From positions 1 through 15,074 of the forward strand of contig AUXH01000473.1 of NCBI GenBank assembly GCA_000482145.1: a DNA stretch of 15,074 nucleotides. Direction: 5' to 3'. Shown here piece after piece: positions 7,001-13,421 of the stretch. The position numbers and the translations under genes are program-made. The notes beneath the pieces were generated by a model. It did not search any database and had not been told where the DNA came from. It saw only the letters and a program-made list of their open reading frames with translations. This DNA comes from Strigomonas culicis (lineage: Eukaryota; Euglenozoa; Kinetoplastea; Trypanosomatida; Trypanosomatidae). Positions within the stretch are counted from its first letter, which is position 1; each line of letters opens with the position of its first letter.

Positions 7001-8369
7001 AAAGACTCTGCGCTTGAGTGATGGGGCTTAGTAGACCCCTGCGGCCCCCGGCATCCGACTGGCTAGTGGCACTAGCCTCAAAAGGTGATACGAAATATGG
7101 ATTAAAGGGCTTTCCTAGCTGATCACTTTCAGCACCATTGTCATTGTCCTTTAAGCTGTTCCTTTTTTTGTTACTGGCACTCATACTAGTATTATCACTT
7201 GGTGCAAAGCGGCCTACATCTCGGAACATTTTTCGGCTTTCTTCCGTTAAGCAGTCGTGCTGGAAGCTGAAGGGTACAGGCAGCCCCAGTGAAGCATTGG
7301 ACGCATTCGGTGTGTTCGAAATGGAAGGCAAACGGGGTTCTTTGGGAGCCGGAGATATTACGTTGGCATCTCGCAGCGGGAGGACATACCCAGTATTGTT
7401 GGCTTGCGTACTTGGTGCGCACTCCGTGTCGCCATTGTAGGAGTATTCTGATGAAGGAGAAGAATTGGAATCTGAAGAAGAACTTCCACTTGATGAATCC
7501 GAGTCCGAAGATTCCTGCAGCACTCTGCTTTTATGTTTATTCCCTTTCAAGCGTGCTTCTTTTTGCTTTTCTAGTGGTAGCTGCGTGTCACAGTTGACAG
7601 ACGCAGAAATACTGGAATCGGAATTCATAGAGACATCATCATCTGAGCTATCGACGAGGCCGCTCCTCTGTTTGTCGCGGGCCTTTTTACTACTTCTTCG
7701 TCTGCGTACCTTACTGTGATAATGCACTGTATACTCATCGCAGGAGTCGTTTAAAGGCTCTAGTTTCTTTTTGTGCTTTGAGAGCTTATAACGATACTTC
7801 GATGAGCGTTCCTTTACTTCTTTTTCTTCAGAGTCAGACGAAGGGTCTTTATGCACCACCTTTTTTTTGTTTTGCTTTTTGTGCTTGCTTTCCGACGGCC
7901 GTTTGGTACCTGTTTTCTTTTTTTGTTTCCGGAGACCTGTCTCTAAAGAGAGATTGCGCGGTGCATTACCACCACTAGCTTGCCTATCTGTCACAACATT
8001 TTTAACTTCACCATTTGTATACACGAACGGTGCACCGTGGGCACATTGTCTATGATGAAGTCCAAGCAAATCAATGTCATTCAAATTGGTCCCCAACGAA
8101 ACAGGTGTCGCATGAATATCAAAATTCGAAGCGTGAACAAACGTACAACTAGGACGTTGTGGTGCGATATGGGGTAGTGTAATTTTTGACCCTCTGCTGC
8201 CAGCAAAAGGTGGGGCAGGAATGTCAGAAAAATTAAGATAGTACATGTGTTTGCTGCGCTCTTGTATTACCTCACTCGTTTTTCTCCCCATGTAGACACG
8301 GTCCATATGCCTTGATTTTCGTTTTTCTTCAGCAATATCAACGGTGTCAGGGAAAGAGTTCGAATCCAT
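4014..8369 (-). CDS. Large coiled-coil/single-alpha-helix protein with disordered N-terminal half and LC8-like motifs
   Basis: A 1451-residue protein starting MDSNSFPDTVDIAEEKRKSR. The ATG at 8369 is the first after the acceptor AG at 8423-8422. Residues 1-140 are mixed. About 145-235 is Lys/Arg-rich and could hold nuclear-localisation or microtubule-binding patches. About 285-312 is almost all Ser/Asp/Asn. Three similar motifs, KTTQT (483), KASQT (506) and KATCT (589), resemble dynein light chain LC8 sites. Residues about 598-955 are nearly all Glu, Arg, Lys, Gln and Ala with about 20-residue periodicity, fitting a stable charged helix. Residues about 955-1370 look like ordinary coiled coil, and the tail ends in EVGVDEEY. 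The first 1.4 kb of the coding sequence is far less GC-rich than the rest. I do not recognise an ortholog. A cytoskeletal or flagellar scaffold is plausible but inferred. The stop is TGA. Confidence 0.85.
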   Translation of the reverse strand: MDSNSFPDTVDIAEEKRKSRHMDRVYMGRKTSEVIQERSKHMYYLNFSDIPAPPFAGSRGSKITLPHIAPQRPSCTFVHASNFDIHATPVSLGTNLNDIDLLGLHHRQCAHGAPFVYTNGEVKNVVTDRQASGGNAPRNLSLETGLRKQKKKTGTKRPSESKHKKQNKKKVVHKDPSSDSEEKEVKERSSKYRYKLSKHKKKLEPLNDSCDEYTVHYHSKVRRRRSSKKARDKQRSGLVDSSDDDVSMNSDSSISASVNCDTQLPLEKQKEARLKGNKHKSRVLQESSDSDSSSGSSSSDSNSSPSSEYSYNGDTECAPSTQANNTGYVLPLRDANVISPAPKEPRLPSISNTPNASNASLGLPVPFSFQHDCLTEESRKMFRDVGRFAPSDNTSMSASNKKRNSLKDNDNGAESDQLGKPFNPYFVSPFEASATSQSDAGGRRGLLSPITQAQSLLFSNRSNTGQSKSSHANDSLLAHSLHKTTQTGSDNSGDDMGPGASHRSNKASQTGEVGAGITSGSLSNWLPYDGDAVRHSATAGSIEGDVEEVADRVLDVLRGRLNNRRSLGGYGSSARTEDSQARRRISHNKATCTSDDGRLEAELRRRALEEEERLRQRHEAEAARLHREQEEQERRRREEEAEARRRQEEEERLRKRQEEEADRLHREQEERERRLREEEAERERRRQEEEARRRQEEEERERRRQEEEARRRHEEEERERRRQEEEARWRQEDEARERRRQEEEAARLRRQEDEERERKRREEEAAARWREAEEERARRRQDEEAARLRRQEEEERERRRREEEAAARWRQEEEEREKKRQEEEAARLRRQEEEERERKRREAAAAARWREAEEEREKKRQAEEAEWHRKEEEEKEKRRQEEEAIRRRRQEEEERERRRRAEEAEAWRRQEEEERERRRQEEEAEQRRKEEALERRRIQMEQEAAERAAARLAAAISDLLMEEEDERVSLMSHEAQFRDDLEDRIRKAAQVAVAEAALLERLREQELRMEQQEQFRSEREAYCGDEAEGRETILAEEREARDALEQCFLMGMDEAEEAELRRLDHEVRQEEERHNFLMKEVEARKALARAEAQEVAALCDSFDDAYDAIVRAAAERAQTSFLEALQSLARSESSARDGLRDKEDAVRGRLAMTHNTTMADLVEAEQRRLREKEEAERRQRAARELARQRHASAVARLCQAEADAREALMAQMEDELLEKIEVIEAAYKAAKAEREERQRRLSEEEKRYRISLRKEQLGGVRQTRLIPGQDVSDTSTGKLKLVNDPAIEAIEDTLRQRKRQDKLRQKHIEDELRRLQQLRAEKGDASYASEISLRPEKKRPVKGRLGNGVDGGCKPRSNFLEPEPVPSLDLCLEGLRVGAPARTRSRTSSLASIGVPSGGAMVFAPSAVTPLKERERRRSEVLDMYVKNMAFREDDAPTTGNTSEVGVDEEY
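5821..6180 (-). repeat. Three tandem 120-bp units encoding a 40-residue charged-helix repeat
   Basis: The 20-mer CGACGGAGGCGGGCGGCCTC recurs exactly at 5881, 6001 and 6121, and related CGCCACCG blocks fall at 5821, 5941 and 6061, giving an exact 120-bp period. Each unit encodes 40 residues: a 21-residue part beginning RLRRQE and a 19-residue part beginning RWR. The units cover residues about 731-850. Imperfect copies of the 18-20-residue sub-unit continue on both sides (about 5600-6560), and an older 117-bp spacing links two LHREQEE motifs near 6364 and 6481. Confidence 0.9.
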
Positions 8370-8421
8370 CGTAGTGCTTTCGTGAAATATTTGCTCACAG
8401 CGTTGATGAAATATTGAGTTT

Positions 8422-8445
8422 CTAATAACAACAAAAAAAGAAAAA
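8422..8445 (-). promoter_or_regulatory. Predicted spliced-leader acceptor of the large coiled-coil gene
   Basis: On the minus strand a 13-nt pyrimidine tract (8445-8433) is followed by GTTGTTATTAG with AG at 8423-8422. The resulting leader (8421-8370) has no ATG, so translation would begin at 8369. Confidence 0.65.
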
Positions 8446-9328
8446 TACTGTCGCCACAAGTAATGAATAAAAACGCAGAAAAGTAGTGTATTTAGATGTA
8501 ATGAGTTTCGAAAGTGGTGTATATAAATATATTGTCTAAAATACTTCCTTTTTTTTTTTGAATTAACAAGCAAAGGGCAACAGGAAGGGTAAGAAAAAAA
8601 AATGAAAAAGAAAAGTGCCTAGAAGTACAATAAAAAAAAAAAAAAAATAGAATAACCAAGAAAAAAAAAACCTATGCTCGTCTTCAGAAGAATAAAGCAA
8701 AAAAAAATAAAGCTTTTTGCTCTATATACACAAAATATTTGCTTTCAAGACAAAAGAGTGAAAGAGGAGTAAAGAGAGATGCACGCATAAAAATGAGCAA
8801 ATAATCAGAACGTCAATTCTATAAAAAGGGTACAGAGAAGAGTACATCATGGGCAAACGTGTAGTACAAACAAATGCATATCTTTACAAATACACGTTCG
8901 ACGGAAAAGACACGTCACTTTTTTTTTTTCGTAGCGTTATCATGGCACGTGAAATGAACTGTATTACGAAGTTCAGTATATTTAATACAAAGCATTTAAT
9001 AAATGGGAAGTATGTGTAACGTAATAATAATAAAAAGGTATTAGCATTCAATACTTTTTATTCACGTGCTGCAAATACTGTGTTTCAAAAGTTCATAATT
9101 ATTTTATTGCTCTATTCAACAAAAAGGTTAAAACTGTAAAAAAAAATAAATGCGAAAGAAAAACAAGAATATGTATTTTTCAGTACGTATGAAAGAACCT
9201 TAAGAAAAAAAAAAGATGCAAAGAAAAAAATGAAGTTAATTTTCTTGTTTTGTTTCCTTCACTCATTTTTCTTTACTTCTTATTTATCTCTATACAGTTA
9301 TGATAATCTTCATTTGTATTAATAATAG

Positions 9329-9330
<2 letters not shown>
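8446..9330. other. Long A/T-rich intergenic spacer
   Basis: Almost 900 bp of very A/T-rich sequence with many adenine homopolymers, including about 15 consecutive A near 8632-8647 and further runs near 8661-8670 and 9208-9216. It holds the 3' UTR of the PDZ/SURP-like gene and the region upstream of the next acceptor. No open frame of note, tRNA or recognisable structured RNA was seen on either strand. Confidence 0.6.

Positions 9331-9363
<33 letters not shown>
9331..9363 (-). repeat. Eleven tandem in-frame TAA codons (TTA microsatellite) at the stop of the PDZ/SURP-like gene
   Basis: The plus strand reads TTA eleven times in succession. On the coding strand the first unit (9363-9361) is the stop codon of the upstream gene, and the next ten are all in the same frame and all TAA. 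The following codon is AAC. Confidence 0.95.
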
Positions 9364-9365
<2 letters not shown>

Positions 9366-10581
9366 TGGATGAGCTTCGAGACCTCTTTCGTGTTTCAGCA
9401 CGAGTGTGAAGGGCTACTTTATTTCTTTTTGGCGGTTTCCCTGGAGGAGGTACAGGAAGTGGACCACTTCTTTTTTTTAGTGTGTAGATAACTTTTTCAC
9501 CATTGGATAAAGTATACTCATCAGAAGGCAGTAGTAAATACTGGACTGTGGCAGGCTTTGGTAGCTCGGATAAAACAGGTGCAGCGCTTGCTGCGGGCAT
9601 GTTTGGGATACCAATGAGACTAAGTAGCTCCGACGCCGATACTTGCACGTCTGCGGACGCATCAGCTGCTGCTGGCGGGGGTGATGCTGGTGGTGTTGAT
9701 ACGGGTGCGTGTTTTAAAGTGTCAATATCGAGAGAATTATCAGAGTCATGTTCAATATTAATTTTATTAGCAGTAATAGTACTAGTTGTATTATTCTCTA
9801 TACTATTTTTGCTATTATTATTATTATTGTTGTTGTTATTATTATCATGGTTATTATTATTATTCTGCATAAATGTGCCCGCTGCCTCAAGGGCTTCTAT
9901 GAACGGTTTATCCTCTACAACAACAGCAGATGGTGGAGGTGGTGGTGCAGTTTTTTTCGCCTCCTCGCGTGCCGCTTTTTCTTGTGCCTCTTTGGCTGCT
10001 TCGGCTTTCATTTCATTTTGCATAAATTCTTTTCTCTCTCTGCGCTTCTCTTCTTCCGTTTCTCTCCCCTTTTGCCGGATGAGTGCACGAGCCTGCTTTC
10101 GCTCCATGAGACGCCGTGTATAACGACGAAAAAGAGGGTGTTCGCTAGATAAAAAATTGTACCGTGGTGTTGTGCGCAACAGTTCATCAAAATTAATCTT
10201 TGCATGACCATCTTCGGATTTGTCTTCTTCGTTGAGGATGCGCGCAATTAGTTCTGACATACCGTCCACTGATTGCAATTTTACATCTAGGTTTAGGATG
10301 TTTCTGGATGCAATGCTAAAAAACTGAGCTTTCGTTTCCACAAATTCGCCATTCACATTGCAAATCATATAGTTTTTGGGAATGTTCGCGGCGGCTGCGG
10401 CAGAATTGGGTCGCACATTTTTTATTTCGGCATCATCTGTTAACTCCAGGCCAATACTGTCCACATTCTCACTAGCGTATCGCTTTTGAATTCGTCGAGT
10501 GATAGCACCAGATTTATCAGGAGGTGCATTATTATCAACTGCGTTGGAGCCGTTACGCAGCTGCTGTAAAAAATGCGACAT
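9361..10581 (-). CDS. PDZ-like plus SURP-like protein with poly-Asn tract
   Basis: A 406-residue protein starting MSHFLQQLRNG. The ATG at 10581 is the first after the predicted acceptor; three further upstream codons begin with TTG and are not used. Residues about 42-104 look like a PDZ fold (IGLELTDDAEIKNVRPNSAA, then ICNVNGEFV). Residues about 108-158 resemble a SURP/SWAP module, with the core FDELLRTTPRYNFLSSEHPL followed by FRRYTRRL. Next come a Lys/Glu-rich helix (about 159-212), a Pro run, and a tract of almost pure Asn (about 240-256). The C-terminus is Pro/Lys-rich and ends KRSRSSSK. SURP modules are typical of pre-mRNA splicing factors such as SF3A1, so a role in RNA processing is a reasonable guess. 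PDZ with SURP is an unusual pairing. The gene is much less GC-rich than its upstream neighbours and ends in TAA. Confidence 0.8.
9812..9867 (-). repeat. AAT/AAC repeat encoding poly-asparagine
   Basis: Within the PDZ/SURP-like gene, a run of AAT and AAC codons encodes about 15 Asn, interrupted once by His-Asp and ending in Ser-Lys-Asn. Mixed synonymous codons show the tract is not a fresh pure microsatellite expansion. Confidence 0.9.
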
Positions 10582-10661
10582 CCAAAACAATAATAGAAGG
10601 AAAGACGCACAGTTAGTATAAGGAAGATCTATACAAATAAATAATTTTAATTAAGTTCACA

Positions 10662-10692
10662 CTTGATTAAATAAAAGAGAAGAAGGAAAGAG
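10662..10692 (-). promoter_or_regulatory. Predicted spliced-leader acceptor of the PDZ/SURP-like gene
   Basis: Positions 10692-10673 on the minus strand are a 20-nt pyrimidine tract, followed by TTTAATCAAG with AG at 10663-10662. The leader of 80 nt contains no ATG before 10581. An alternative AG lies at 10630-10629. Confidence 0.6.
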
Positions 10693-10811
10693 CGCGGAGA
10701 GAATGAATAACATGTCAAGAGAAAACCCTCAATATAACTATAAATACACCAGAATAAAAAAGACTGTCTTGAAAAAGATACAGTGCAAGCTTAAGAGGAA
10801 CACCTATACCA

Positions 10812-10865
10812 AAATTATAATAACAATAATAACAACAGCAATAATAACAATAATAGTAATAATCA
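10812..10865. repeat. Imperfect AAT/AAC trinucleotide repeat in the intergenic region
   Basis: The plus strand reads as a run of about sixteen AAT/AAC triplets, with AGC, AGT and CAT variants, right at the left border of the GC-rich block. It resembles the poly-Asn coding tract at 9812-9867 but lies on the opposite strand and in no supported gene. Confidence 0.8.
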
Positions 10866-10871
10866 TAAAAA

Positions 10872-11190
10872 GCGCACCCCGCTTTCAGAGCCAAGCGCCC
10901 GCCTGAAATCGAAAACAAAGGGCACCCCACAACGCACACAGGGCCCAGACAACGAGCAGCAACCGCCCCAAGCACCGGCACCCACGCGAAGAGCGCCCAG
11001 GGCCCGGAACGGCCCGGGGGCAAAGGCGCCCCGCGCCCCAACCGGGGTGCCCAGCCCACGAGTCCCCACATGGGCACAAACGGAGGGGGGAAGCAAACCC
11101 CCACCCCACCCCACCCACAACCAAACAAGCACGCCCGGGGCGGCCCCCCTCGTGGTGGGAAAACGCCTTGCCCCTCCCCTAGCCCGGAAG
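10872..11190. other. Sharply bounded GC-rich block, G/T-rich on the minus strand, beside the tRNA island
   Basis: About 320 bp made mostly of C, A and G on the plus strand with very few T, so the minus strand (the direction of the genes) is G/T-rich. It is flanked by an AAT repeat on the left and an A9 run (11196-11204) on the right. It contains a strong G-quadruplex motif (11098-11116) and a possible hairpin at 10869-10885 (AAAGCG stem), which on the minus strand is followed by T-rich sequence. No protein is supported: frames through it have no family resemblance. It could be a promoter-like region, a boundary element or an unknown structured RNA. Confidence 0.6.
11098..11116 (-). other. G-quadruplex motif with single-nucleotide loops
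   Basis: The minus strand reads GGG-T-GGGG-T-GGGG-T-GGGGG. Four G-runs separated by single T loops is the pattern of a highly stable parallel quadruplex. It lies on the coding strand of the surrounding genes, so it would be present in any transcript as well as in the DNA. Confidence 0.85.
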
Positions 11191-11226
11191 GGGTCAAAAA
11201 AAAAGGACACTGTTTTTTGCAAAAAG

Positions 11227-11298
11227 CTTCCCGACCGGGAATTGAACCCGGGTCACCCGCGTGACAGGCGGGTATACCAACCACTATACTATCGAGAA
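11227..11298 (-). tRNA. tRNA-Asp(GTC), left copy
   Basis: 72 nt fold into a full cloverleaf: acceptor TTCTCGA/TCGGGAA with one G-T pair, anticodon arm CCCGC-CTGTCAC-GCGGG with anticodon GTC, T-arm CCGGG-TTCAATT-CCCGG, and discriminator G. It is read leftward and followed by T5 (11225-11221), a Pol III terminator. It differs from the right copy at one base: canonical position 21 in the D-loop is G here and A in the other copy. A21 is nearly universal in tRNAs, so this copy may be less well folded or be decaying. An internal B box (GGTTCAATTCC) is present. Confidence 0.95.
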
Positions 11299-11368
11299 CT
11301 GAAAACTACTGAGCCTCCACTCTACCAGACACTTAACAGAGGTACTGTAACGATGCGCTTTTTATTAG

Positions 11369-11440
11369 TTCTCGATAGTATAGTGGTTAGTATACCCGCC
11401 TGTCACGCGGGTGACCCGGGTTCAATTCCCGGTCGGGAAG
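11369..11440 (+). tRNA. tRNA-Asp(GTC), right copy
   Basis: A 72-nt cloverleaf with anticodon GTC, identical to the left copy except for the canonical A at position 21. It is transcribed rightward, opposite to all protein genes in the window, and ends at T6 (11442-11447). Its 5' end is 70 bp from the 5' end of the left copy, so the two genes are divergent. Confidence 0.97.
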
Positions 11441-11441
11441 C

Positions 11442-11447
11442 TTTTTT
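11442..11447 (+). terminator. Pol III T-run terminator of right tRNA-Asp
   Basis: Six T begin two nt after the discriminator base, the usual Pol III stop signal. Confidence 0.85.
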
Positions 11448-11501
11448 CCCTCCCTTGGGTCCCACATATGTACTTCCCTATAGGGGGTAGGGTTAAGGTC
11501 T

Positions 11502-11511
11502 AAAAAAAAAA
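11502..11511 (-). terminator. Pol III T-run terminator of tRNA-Arg
   Basis: Ten T on the minus strand start two nt past the end of tRNA-Arg. Confidence 0.85.
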
Positions 11512-11513
11512 GT

Positions 11514-11585
11514 CATCCGTGACAGGATTCGAACCTGCAACCCTCTGATCCGTAGTCAGATGCTCTTCCATTGAGCCACACGGAC
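11514..11585 (-). tRNA. tRNA-Arg(ACG)
   Basis: 72 nt fold as a cloverleaf: acceptor GTCCGTG/CACGGAT (first pair G-T), D-arm GCTC/GAGC, anticodon arm TCTGA-CTACGGA-TCAGA with anticodon ACG, T-arm GCAGG-TTCGAAT-CCTGT, discriminator G. A34 is normally edited to inosine, reading CGT, CGC and CGA. The B box GGTTCGAATCC is canonical. It is read leftward, converging on the right tRNA-Asp, with 73 bp between their 3' ends. Confidence 0.97.
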
Positions 11586-11948
11586 TGATGACCGTGCCCG
11601 CCCCCCACGGCCTCTAAAGCGGCGCGCGCACCTTGTCGAAAGCAGAAATGAAAGGAAGCAGCGACGAATCTCTGAACGCTATCTGCCTTTGCGACGTCAC
11701 GAGTTCGACGTGAAAGACACGAAACGTTCATTCCAACAGCAGCAAACGCACACGCAAGCAAGGGAGTGCCTAGAGAGTGTTCCCTAAAAAGCAATGAGAA
11801 GGAAGGAAAAGGTGAGGGAAAAGGAAGCGATACGTGCAGCAGCAGCACACACACACACACACGCGTCAAAGCCACAAAAAACAGGCCTGTTTGTAAGCCC
11901 ATCATGTTGTTGTTGTTCCTTCTTTTTTGTTTTGTTTTTAACAGTGCA
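11586..11948. other. Spacer between the PUB-domain gene and tRNA-Arg
   Basis: Presumed 3' UTR of the PUB gene plus the upstream flank of tRNA-Arg. A 17-nt CA run (11846-11862; TG on the coding strand) is the only clear repeat. I looked for an snRNA or 7SL-like gene divergent from the tRNA, since trypanosomatids often use that arrangement, and recognised none. Confidence 0.55.
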
Positions 11949-13418
11949 CTACACCTCCTCGCGTTTTCCCAACAAGTAGGCGATGGCCTCCGCGAGCGGA
12001 ACGCGGCGCCGGCCGTCCTCCCCCTGCGGCTCCGGCCGGCAGTCGCCGCCGTGCGGCGCGGCCTCGTCGTCCTCGCTGCTCAGCTCCTCCAGCCGCAGCC
12101 GCGTGTGGCGCATGCGCTGCGCCTCCTCCGCCTGCCGCGCCGCGACCTCGTGGCGGTGCTGCACCTGTCGCAGCACCTGCCGACGGTGCGCCCGCGCCGC
12201 CGCCTCGGCCGCCGTGCGCTCGCACAGCGACCGCGTCGCCTGCGTCTCCAGCACCGCCGCCTCGATCGCCTCGAGCACAGCCGCCAGCTGCCCCTCCGGC
12301 GGCGCGGCGCCGGGCGGCGGCGCGACCAGCAGCCACGTCGCCTCTGCCTCCGCGGGCTGCAGCGCCCAGCCGCCGACGAGCACGGCCGCTTCGAGCCCGC
12401 CCTGCTGCCGCAGCAGCGCCGCAAAGGGTGCCCACCGGCGCAGGTCGATCCGCGTGCGGGGCGGCCGCAGCAGCGCGCGCAGCTGCCGCAGGTGCCGCAG
12501 CGACGTCGCGAGCCCGTCCCCCGCCTCGTCCGTTGTGTAGAGCTCCACGAGGTACGGCAGCAGCGGGTGCGGGCCGTCGCCGCCGCCGCCGCCGCGCTCG
12601 GCCGCCTCGCGCAGGAAGGACTGCGCCTGCTCCAGCCCCACCTCCACGCGCAGCCACTTGCGCAGCCCCCGCACTTTTCGCAGCCGCTGCTGCCGCGCCT
12701 CCTCGCTGCGCTTCAGGTAGAACACGGCCGAGAGCGCCTCCTCCACGAGGGTCGGCGGCCGCTCCGCCGCGTCGGCGTCCGCCGGCAGCGGCGGCGGGGC
12801 GCCCGGATAGACGTACACGCTCTCCTCGCCCCCGCCGGGGCCCGGCTCCGCGCGCCGCTCGAAGCCGCACGACCGCAGCAGCGCCTCGACGCCGGCCACG
12901 GCAAAGACGGTGCGCTGCAACGTCGGGTTGGCGCTGCGCAGCCGCCGGTACTTGGGCTCCGCGGGGTGCGTCAGGAGGTTTGTGAAGAGGCGGCGCAGGT
13001 GCTCGAGTGCGACGAGGCGCAGACTCGGCGCGCCGAGCGCCGGCGGCGCCGCGCCCGCCTCGTCGAAGTCGTGGTCCGCCGCGCGCAGCCACGGCCGCAC
13101 GTCGACGTGCGGGAAACTGTGCTGCCGCTCCTCCGCGTAGCCGTCGGAGAGGCAGGAGTCGGTGTCGTCGCCGTCCGCCTCCGGCCCCGGCGCCGTCTCC
13201 TCGTCCGCCTCTCCCCGGCGCGCTGGGAGCGCTGGCGGCGGTGGGGCCGCCGTGGCGGTGGCGGTGGCGGTGGCGGTGGCGGTGGCGTCGCCGGCGTCCG
13301 CGCCGCGCGCGTAGCTGGCGATGAGGCTGTCCTTCGCTGCCTTGAACTCCTCGAGCGAGAGAGCACCCATCTGCTGCAGCTCGAACAGTTTTTTGATCTC
13401 GTCCGCAAGAGAGGGCAT
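11949..13418 (-). CDS. SHOCT-like and PUB-domain protein
   Basis: A 489-residue protein starting MPSLADEIKKLFELQQMGAL. The first 33 residues match the SHOCT-like pattern (helix, MGALSLEEF turn, AAKDSLI helix). Residues 45-58 are an Ala-Thr dipeptide run. About 138-210 fits a PUB/PUG domain: LFTNLLTHPAEPKYRRLR, then NPTLQ, then GVEALLRSCGF. PUB domains bind the C-terminal tail of the p97/VCP ATPase, for example in peptide N-glycanase and UBXD1. About 300-378 may be a second, divergent PUB (RIDLRRWAPFAALL, GGLEAAVLVGGW). The rest is Arg/Glu-rich helix ending in AIAYLLGKREEV. No transglutaminase core or UBX domain was seen, so it is not a complete PNGase. An adaptor of VCP in protein quality control is inferred. 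The ATG at 13418 is the first after the acceptor. The stop is TAG. Confidence 0.8.
   Translation of the reverse strand: MPSLADEIKKLFELQQMGALSLEEFKAAKDSLIASYARGADAGDATATATATATATAAPPPPALPARRGEADEETAPGPEADGDDTDSCLSDGYAEERQHSFPHVDVRPWLRAADHDFDEAGAAPPALGAPSLRLVALEHLRRLFTNLLTHPAEPKYRRLRSANPTLQRTVFAVAGVEALLRSCGFERRAEPGPGGGEESVYVYPGAPPPLPADADAAERPPTLVEEALSAVFYLKRSEEARQQRLRKVRGLRKWLRVEVGLEQAQSFLREAAERGGGGGDGPHPLLPYLVELYTTDEAGDGLATSLRHLRQLRALLRPPRTRIDLRRWAPFAALLRQQGGLEAAVLVGGWALQPAEAEATWLLVAPPPGAAPPEGQLAAVLEAIEAAVLETQATRSLCERTAAEAAARAHRRQVLRQVQHRHEVAARQAEEAQRMRHTRLRLEELSSEDDEAAPHGGDCRPEPQGEDGRRRVPLAEAIAYLLGKREEV
13253..13287 (-). repeat. Hexanucleotide repeat encoding Ala-Thr dipeptides
   Basis: About six GGTGGC units on the plus strand encode alternating Ala and Thr near the N-terminus of the PUB protein, forming a flexible linker after the SHOCT-like helix pair. 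All but the last Thr use ACC, which points to a recent replication-slippage origin. Confidence 0.85.
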
Positions 13419-13421
13419 GAG

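Larger units (their letters stand above)
11221..11446. repeat. Inverted repeat formed by two divergent tRNA-Asp genes
   Basis: Arms of 80 bp (11221-11300 and 11367-11446) match as inverted copies with one mismatch, the D-loop base at tRNA position 21. The spacer is 66 bp. Homology covers the tRNA, two bases upstream, and a C plus T5 downstream, and then stops, so the duplicated unit is the minimal Pol III gene with terminator. Confidence 0.95.

Noticed and set aside
10715..11490. Frames on both strands containing SIPACHAGDPGSIPGRE
   Set aside because: This peptide is simply a translation of the tRNA-Asp gene, and the rest is the G/T-rich block and its complement.
11586..11680. Possible C/D snoRNA on the plus strand (TGATGA near 11586, CTGA near 11673)
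   Set aside because: No terminal stem, unclear guide regions, and the boxes are short enough to occur by chance.
11586..11948. snRNA, 7SL or U3 gene divergent from tRNA-Arg
   Set aside because: Trypanosomatids often pair small RNA genes with divergent tRNAs, but none of the sequences I know for these RNAs is recognisable here.
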